From Asterias amurensis (Eukaryota > Echinodermata > Asteroidea > Forcipulatida > Asteriidae): a DNA stretch of 64,000 nt. The stretch is from the NCBI RefSeq assembly GCF_032118995.1, contig NC_092657.1, positions 14,026,139 through 14,090,138 of the forward strand, read 5' to 3'. Of the stretch, positions 57,416-64,000 are shown piece after piece. Each line of letters opens with the position of its first letter. The stretch's first letter is position 1. Both the position numbers and the translations under genes were made by a program. The notes beneath the pieces were generated by a model that saw only the letters and a list, made by a program, of their open reading frames with translations, was not told the DNA's origin and searched no databases.

Positions 57416-58607
57416 GTGAAGAAAGTGATTACATGTATTAGAGCGCAAACGGGGATTTCTAATGCCGAATAATAACGTTGTTATTAGGTGTGCAACAATT
57501 GGTTTCTTTAACCGATTGAAAACGTAATTATTAGGTTTGCTTAAGGCTGTTTGTAACGGGTCAAGAACGTGATTATTCGGTATGAAAAAAGTGGTTTCTA
57601 GAACCGGTTAAGAACGTGAACACCAAGCGTGCAAAAAGGGGTTTCTGTAAAGGATTAAGAACGTTGTTATCAGGTGTGCAAAAAGGGGTTTCTACAACCA
57701 GCATAGAACGCGATTATTAGGTGTGCAAAAAGGGGTTTGCTGTAAAGGGTTAAACACGTGATTATTAGGTGTGAAAAAGGGGGTTTCTACAACCAGCTTA
57801 GAACGCGATTATTAGGTGTGCAAAAAGGGGTTTCTGTAAAGGGTTAAACACGTGATTATTAGGTGTGCAAAAAGGGGTTTCTACAACCAGTTAAGAACGT
57901 GTTTATGAAAGTGAAATTCACGTGGCATTCACGTGCAGGGTATGACGTGATTATTTAGCAAAAACGCATTAACGCCTCCGAAGAGATTTTCACGTTTTTT
58001 AAGAACGTGATTTACTGGGCGTGCACAAAAGGGGTTTCGACAACCAGTTATGAACGTGATTATTAGGTATGCAAAAAGGGAGTTCATATGTCGGGATATT
58101 GACGTTTTCATTAAATGAGAAAAACAGTTCTTTTATAATAGAATAAGAACGTGATTATCAGGTGTCCAAAACACGTTGATAAACAACCGGCAAATAACGT
58201 TATTATAATAAGGAAATGTCCAGTGTATTCCATTGAGGCCTCCAACGAGATTATCCCGTGCTTTGAAAAACGTTATCTGTATAGCTGATAATAACGTGAC
58301 CTTTAAGTGTAAAACAAACTTGAATCAACAACGGATAAAACACGTGAATATAACGCAGGGTAATCGCGATTCAATAACGGGTATTTTACGTTATTTTCCG
58401 GTTTGGAATGCGCGTTTTTTAGGATTGGACTGGTAACGTTATTATGGAAGTGAAATTCACGTGACATTCACGTTCAGGGTATAACGTGAATATTTAGCAA
58501 AAACGCATTAACGCCTCCGAGGAGATTTTCACGTTTTTAAAGAACGTGATTCACACCAAACCTTTTCTCGAATTTCACGTGTTTTTCACGTGTTTTTAAC
58601 GTTCCTT
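57416..58607. repeat. Right sub-terminal array of the CACTA element (AACGTG-rich)
   Basis: Roughly ten units of about 48 bp: aacgtgattattaggtgtgc, aaaaaggggtttct, acaaccagttaag. Then come two copies, 537 bp apart, of a longer block (57905-58015; 58442-58555) with gtgaaattcacgtg, gcaaaaacgcattaacgcct, gattttcacgtttt. ACGTG/CACGTT cores are shared with the left array, although the units differ. A second ttactgggc word lies at 58012. Confidence 0.8.
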
Positions 58608-58620
58608 TGTTTACTGGGCA
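58608..58620. other. Right terminal inverted repeat and CA target duplication
   Basis: TGTTTACTGGG followed by CA. Exact inverse of 42676-42686 with the same CA outside. Confidence 0.75.
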
Positions 58621-61600
58621 ACCATCAAGCGATGACGGCAGTAACGAATGTGCCCTGTAAGTTCATGCTTGTTGGAGAAATGCCATTGCAGTGTAGTAAA
58701 ACGCCCCTCCCCACAAAACAAAAATAAAGAACTTTTATCGGCTTGCAAACTTATTCATTTTATTTTATTGTCATTGAAATGTCTGACTTTAAATAAAATC
58801 TGAACTCGTAAAGACAATATTGCAGGTATCCAAGGCATGCGTAACCTGATCCTGAGGCAAAGTGACAAATACCCACAATGCAACATGCACTGTGGACGGC
58901 CTGGACAACATGGGAGTAGTGATGAGGCGTTCTGTTTTTTGTTTTGTTTTTTACCCAGAAAACTGGCACCTCTGTTGTTTATGATTTAAAGTTGTAATTA
59001 TGATTTAAATACTTTAAATATGTTCAATAAATAAGTTATTTGTTTTGTTTTTTTTAATAATTAGTATTAATAATAATACTGATAACGAAAACTTGTCAAG
59101 TGCACAAATCCATCAAAGTGCCAATGGCGCTAAATACAATTAATTGTGGTCTCTTTGCAGTGACTCAGGCCCTGATGAGGACGCCCCTTTGCACCTCGAG
59201 CCAAAGTACACCGTATTCAGGTCGAAACTTCTTGTGCTCTTCCGAAGGTGCATGAGTTGTGCCTCCCTTGCTGAAGGGAAAGTTGATCGGACAGTTGGTA
59301 CAATGGTTGTTGTAGTGCAAACATGTACCAACTGCACATCCGTCACCAAGTGGGAGAGCCAGCCCTATGTGCGGGACACACCGGCAGGGAATATTCTGCT
59401 TTCGACGGCAATACTGACTTCTGGGGCATCTGTTAGAAAAGTATTGCGAGTGTTGAACCAGTTTAGATTGGCATGCACGACGGAAAATACCTACTTCAAC
59501 CACCAACGGTACTATATCCAGCCTGCTATTGTGAAGGTACACGTTTCTTCATTGATGTTTGTACACTAAAACAAAGAAAATATTGATTTAATTAAATTAT
59601 TAATTAATATACATTAAATTGACTCTATATTTTTTTTATCAACTTGGTACAATATTCAAGTATTCGATATAATGTTCTCCAGGTGTGGCAAACGGAACAA
59701 ACGAAGCTAGTTAGAAACCAGCAAAGACAGAAAATTATAATTGGCGGAGACGGAAGATGTGATAGTATGGGTCACTGCGTTAAATTTGGATCATATAGTG
59801 TTATGGATCTTGGAGCCAACAAAGTATTGGATGTACAACTTGTACAGGTACACTTTATATTTAACGTATCCCTTTTTTATTTCTAGCACTTGGTTAAAAT
59901 TTTATTTTGTCTACTCGCCTATCTATTTTAGTACCAAAACAAATACTAATAATCGATATTTTGTTATTCACTACTTGAGTTTGCTATACATTGTAAAACG
60001 CTTACTTCACTCAGAAGACCAGCCGCCTTGCGCGGCGCCTTTGTTCTTTGCTGAACTCCCTGGTTTTGTGTGACGGAACATTTTTGGCGTTGGCTTCCAT
60101 AAGTGCTCTCCAAAATTTGGCCTGCATGCTTCAAGGCCAACTTGGACAATTATTGTTCATAACCTGTCACCACTTTTTCATTTGTTCTGGGATAAATGAG
60201 TTTCGAATTTAATCGAATGAATATTCCTTGGTAAAATCATGGTAAAATTTGGTGGAAAGGTGTTGACCCACGTTGTGAAAACGCTACGCTTGTTTTGAGA
60301 AATACGTTTTTGATTGTAGATTAGCCGGCACCTCCTGGCTTAAACCTTGCATCAATTGTAACATTCATGTGCGTTATCGTGTGCTTTTTATATACTCGAT
60401 TTCAGAGCAATGAGGTGAAAAACTCAAACGCCATGGAACTTAAAGGTCTAAAACGTTCCGTCAAATGGATGGCATCAAAGAACGTGGAAATAGACACCAT
60501 CGTGACAGACAGACACCTACAGATTGCCAAGTGGATTCGGGAGAACCTTTGTGAAAATGGGGTGTCACACTACTTCGATGTTTGGCACATCGCTAAAGGT
60601 AATCCTATTACTTCTGTTTATTGGGCTCGTTTGCAGAGATGCCACGTCCAGAGGCCAGCTTTGCGTGAGATTTTTCAAAGCTCACCACCACCCCTCCCCC
60701 CCCCCCCTTCGGAAAAAATCGTCAGATTTAGAGGGCCTTTCGAAAAGGCCGCCCAATTTATTTATTTTTTTTTTTATAAAATAAAAAAAGAAAAAAAAAT
60801 GCAGAAATTTGGGCATCATGGCACAGGTGTTCACTTCTTGTCAGTTCAACAAGTTTCATGAATGTTTCAAGTGTTTCAGGAGACGACAATCATTATAAAG
60901 GATTCACATAATGTTGTTCACAGGAATAAAAAAGAAAATGGTTGCTTGTGGCCGACAGAAGGACTGTGGCATCATTGTGGACTGGATTAAAGCCATTGTG
61001 AGCCAAGTAAGTTAATTATTTGACAACTTGCTCTTTACTAATGAACTTATTAATTTTATTGTGAATGCATAGGGCATGCATGCATCACAAGCTTATATAA
61101 ATAATTAAATAATGTGATTCCTTTGGCAGGTGAGAAATGTTCAGATTTCATGAATTAAGAATTATTTTCCAATGGTATTGTAAATTGCGTTACACTCCTT
61201 TCCCACCCAGTCAGCATGGGGAAAACCACGTGGAGTCTGTTAAAATGGGATTTAATTAAGTTCAATCAAATTTGACTATTTTTAACAGATATACAGGATA
61301 CCTTCATCCAATTCATCCGGGGACGGAGAACTGATGGCAGCTAAATTCAAATCCACAAGCCGTCACATCATAAATGTGCACGAAGGACATGACGAGCCCT
61401 ACCCGGTCTGTGCACATGGGCCACTAACTGGACAACGAAAACAAAATGGTTTCAGCCAGGTAATTTTAGATTTGGTACTCTTGAATTAGTCAGGGGGGTA
61501 GTCATGGGGGGAGTAGGTGATTAAAAACCTCAAACAGCCAGGGATGTAGATGAATGTATAAATGCATTTTGTTTATTTTATGTAAAAAACTTAATTAAAT

Positions 61601-62300
61601 ATTTAGTTTTTTAATACACAGGTTCCAAACCATATGAATTGTTGGTTACCAAAGTATTCGACAATACGAGAATGCAGAAAGCCATCTACAAGCTCTCCCC
61701 CTACATGCAGACGTAAAGGATTCCATTCACTGATAAACCAGTTCGCCCCCAAAATGGTTGCCATTTCATACGAAGGAATGACATGCAGGTAATCATTCAT
61801 GAACAATAGTCTCATTTACTGTATTTCAATTACCTTTTTATAAAATCAGACAATATCTTAGAAGGTTTTCCCCTTATACATTCAAGGTTATATTTGTCTG
61901 CTTTTCACTACAACGAAAACGCTGGGAGGGTTCAGGCAAAGAGCAAAGACGGAAAACTACAGTATGGAATACAATATCCTCGAGCAAAGAGTGGAGGCCA
62001 CACTGTCGTTAAAGTTCTTCAAGGTGAAACATTTAGTAAGTATTTTGTTATGCAAGCTTGTTTCACACTAGAGATAAACAAAAACTGTGTTGGAATGCAT
62101 AAGAGTTAATGCAAAAATACATTATGCAACATTATGTTTAAATATTTTCTTTCTTTTCAGATTATGCCGATCAGGTCACAGTTTTAGCATTAGAAAACTG
62201 TTCAGGCGGTGACAAAACACTACGGCAGAGAACACCAATATTGGCAAAGAAGTTGTACACAGTTTTCAGACAAAGTTGGTGTATAAGATGTACATTATGA
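58621..62300 (+). CDS. THAP-domain Kolobok-like transposase gene, 3' part (rest of exon 3 to exon 11)
   Basis: Exons 58621-58656, 59161-59536, 59683-59847, 60406-60598, 60924-61006, 61289-61459, 61622-61788, 61887-62035 and 62161-62300; every border is GT/AG and all phases fit. With exons 1-3 the total is 2,187 bases, 728 codons and a stop. The protein has paired Cys motifs (CMSC, CTNC), a SQPYVRDTPAGNILLS block, then likely catalytic blocks GGDGRCDSMGHCVKFGSY, IVTDRHLQIAKWI and YFDVWHIAKG, then EGHDEPYPVCAHGPL. I know this order from an abundant animal protein family that I take to be Kolobok-type DDE transposases; the superfamily name is less sure than the family itself. The end, ENCSGGDKTLRQRTPILAKK, is intact. 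All frames are open, so the gene looks intact except for the insertion. Confidence 0.75.
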
Positions 62301-62671
62301 TTATGAAACACGTGTGTGCGCTTTGAGAATCCTATAGAAGGACAGGGAAGCAGGGCTCAGTATCATGGCTCTGTTTAATTCGGCCCATATCACTTCCAAT
62401 AAGCAGAAACTAGTTAATAATTAATAATAAGGCAGTAATAATGAGTGCAAGAGTAATAACCAAGGCCATAAAGAAAACAAAACTTAAAAAACATTACTGG
62501 CCTCATTATGGCAAACTTTGAAATTACAAACAAAAATATTATGAACAGTGCCTCTGACATGGTGAAATTGTTCTAGGAGTGAAGTTTACAGTATTTACAA
62601 GTTTATTTACAAAAGTAAGCATATTTCTAATACAACATTCTGCCATTATATGTTTTCCAGTAAGCAGTATG

Positions 62672-63225
62672 TTACTCTGAATTATAATAATAATCTAAGG
62701 GAGGAAATCTAAAACCTTTATATGTGCTGTTGACATCAGGATGGGTGGCTCTGATTTTCAACATCACACACGATGGTAGCGGTACCCGGTTGTGACGGCC
62801 GAGGAATCCCCAGCACCACCGAACTACTTGGCGATAAGCCACATGGCGATATTTGCTGTAGAGTGTTAAGAAAAATGGAACAAATATTAAGTTAATATGA
62901 CCGGGTTTTGAGGTTAATGATTATTTTAAAATGGGTAGGGGCAAAGCATTTGTCTCCAAAAATGTATTAAATAAATAGCATTGTGTTTTACCTGGCCAAA
63001 TCACCAAGAACTGGGTTATTGTATTGTTGACGATATTGTAAGTATGCTGTCTGTAAAACGGCAGTGTTCAAACAAACAGCATCGAAAAATGGGTGGGTTG
63101 TAAAATACACGCCTGGGTCCAGTGTTTGGTCAATTTCCTGGAACTTCTTTTCCATCTTCTCCTCCTCTCTGCAGCATCGGTGGTTCTGGATGTTGTCCAT
63201 TATTGCGCATTCGCCACGGGTACAC
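62672..63225 (-). CDS. P2RX7 C-terminal-domain protein, last two exons (5' part not found)
   Basis: Minus strand: exon 63225-62992, then exon 62855-62672 with a TAA stop at 62672-62674. The acceptor ttgaag precedes 63225 and the donor AG|GTAAAA follows 62992; phase 2 matches the next acceptor ctctacag. The first exon reads CTRGECAIMDN, RCCREEEKMEKKFQEID, THPFFDAVCLNTAVLQTAY; the second reads SKYRHVAYRQVVRWCWGFLG, then NRVPLPSCVMLKIR and YKGFRF. This is the Cys-rich P2RX7 intracellular domain found in P2X7 receptors and in many short stand-alone proteins of invertebrates. Usual metal-binding Cys and the AYRQ/IPSC-like motifs are present. It faces the THAP-transposase gene tail to tail, 372 bases between stops. 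Earlier exons may lie upstream or may not exist. Confidence 0.75.
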
Positions 63226-64000
63226 CTTCAACGAAAATAACCCATAGAGGAAATTTTGAGTTAAAAAAAGAGTTAAACGCCTCAGGGACAAACCAAATAA
63301 AAACTAATATGTTTTACTGTACTGGATGCCTATTTCAAACTTGTTTTGTCATGTGTATTTATTCTGAAGTGAAAATATTATAAATAAATAACCAAACATT
63401 TAGACCTCAATGAGAAAGACGAACGTGAAAGAAAAGTTCAGTTGTTATAAATTATTAGCTCGAAAAGGTGTGTATAAATAAAGTACAGGGACGAGTAGTA
63501 ATATGTGTCAACTGTTTTTCTTATTGTAAACAATTAAATGAAGATTAACGCATGGCAAGTAATTTGCAATAAGGTCAAAAGATTCAAAAACATTAAACAT
63601 AAAATTCAAGACAGACAACAGGAAACGGGTTTAAATACAAGCCGACTATTTTAAATCACGAATGGCCTTCATGTTAGTGCAAGGTTCTCATACACAGACA
63701 ACGTGTACATAAAGTACATGATGTACATGTATAGTGTACATACACACTGCACGTTGTGCGTGTGGTACATACATGTAGTCTGGTGTCACACACAAGGCGA
63801 AGGTCGCCACAACTGTACTGTTTATGCGAAACAAAAAAACAAAGATATTTTCCTAGACACTACCATGAGAAATTCACTATAGACAAACACTTACACTTCA
63901 TGAAACTTGTGAGTCAAGTTTGCAAATATTCATGATGACCGTTGTGCGTGTTTTGTCGTAAAAATTTCAGAAAAAGACTAGATATAGTGTTTGTAAAAAC
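63226..64000. other. No gene recognised
   Basis: A gtacatgtatagtgtacat-like run of alternating words lies at 63705-63780. No further exons of the P2RX7-domain gene could be identified. Confidence 0.35.

Larger units (their letters stand above)
42676..58618 (+). mobile_element. CACTA/CMC-type DNA transposon, 15,943 bp, apparently whole
   Basis: The ends are CCCAGTAAACA (42676-42686) and TGTTTACTGGG (58608-58618), inverted, inside a 2-bp CA duplication. Cargo in order: a satellite-like array (about 43000-45400), AT-rich spacer, a tnp2-like transposase gene, a DUF4806-type gene, and a second array (about 57420-58600). Both genes are open and on the + strand, so it may be autonomous and young. 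En/Spm, Mirage and Chapaev (CMC) elements make 2-4-bp duplications and have short inverted ends with sub-terminal repeats. It sits inside exon 3 of the THAP-transposase gene. Secondary insertions inside are a hairpin element, a SINE and a double TTAA MITE. Confidence 0.75.

Noticed and set aside
59140-59542. Minus-strand frames over exon 4 of the transposase gene
   Set aside because: They are antisense shadows; the plus-strand exon has splice sites, phase fit and family motifs.

Overview
The window looks like nuclear DNA from an echinoderm, most likely a sea star. The reasons are AT-rich sequence with intron-containing animal genes, duplicated TRIM-NHL genes, a sea-urchin-TU-like foldback element, and several short transposon families that I recall from asteroid genomes. 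The species call is memory-based and not proven. There are no bacterial-type operons, rRNA genes or CRISPR arrays.

Left half (1-37 kb): a tandemly duplicated locus. A repeating order can be followed: an upstream block A with leader-exon-like pieces (1-1436, 10265-10720, 21284-22747, 28440-29950), a TRIM-NHL gene B (15303-17250 and 32592-34664), and a 3' flank C (3421-5940, 17325-20890, 34730-36970). The first unit has A and C but no TRIM gene; a BEL/Pao fossil lies between them. The second TRIM copy is disrupted by a 4-base duplication. The third is open for 690 codons and carries a Gly-Asp hexanucleotide expansion inside its NHL region. Between and inside the units lie many DNA transposons: TTAA-flanked MITEs ending AGGCAGTGGACAC, GGGAATAAAAG hairpins, a CCCGGG-rich Harbinger-like element, several long palindromes, and a 3.4-kb foldback element at an inversion-like junction.

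Middle (37-40.9 kb): a degraded LINE end, a GGCGACA-bounded element, a tandem pair of tRNA-like units and a relic of a THAP gene.

Right half (40.9-64 kb): the most interesting part. An 11-exon THAP-domain gene with a Kolobok-like transposase body (exons from 40965 to 62300) is interrupted inside exon 3 by a 15,943-bp CACTA/CMC-type transposon (42676-58618). The insert has 11-bp inverted ends (CCCAGTAAACA) and a 2-bp CA target duplication. Removing it on paper restores one reading frame of 728 codons with all intron phases consistent. The insert carries its own tnp2-like transposase (48675-50780), a seven-exon DUF4806-type partner gene (50862-55942), a 2.4-kb satellite-like array of 143/144-bp units at the left and a second ACGTG-rich array at the right. 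Tail-to-tail with the THAP gene is a two-exon segment of a P2RX7 C-terminal-domain gene on the minus strand (62672-63225).

Family names rest on motifs read by eye. Exon borders were chosen by GT/AG sites and phase agreement.
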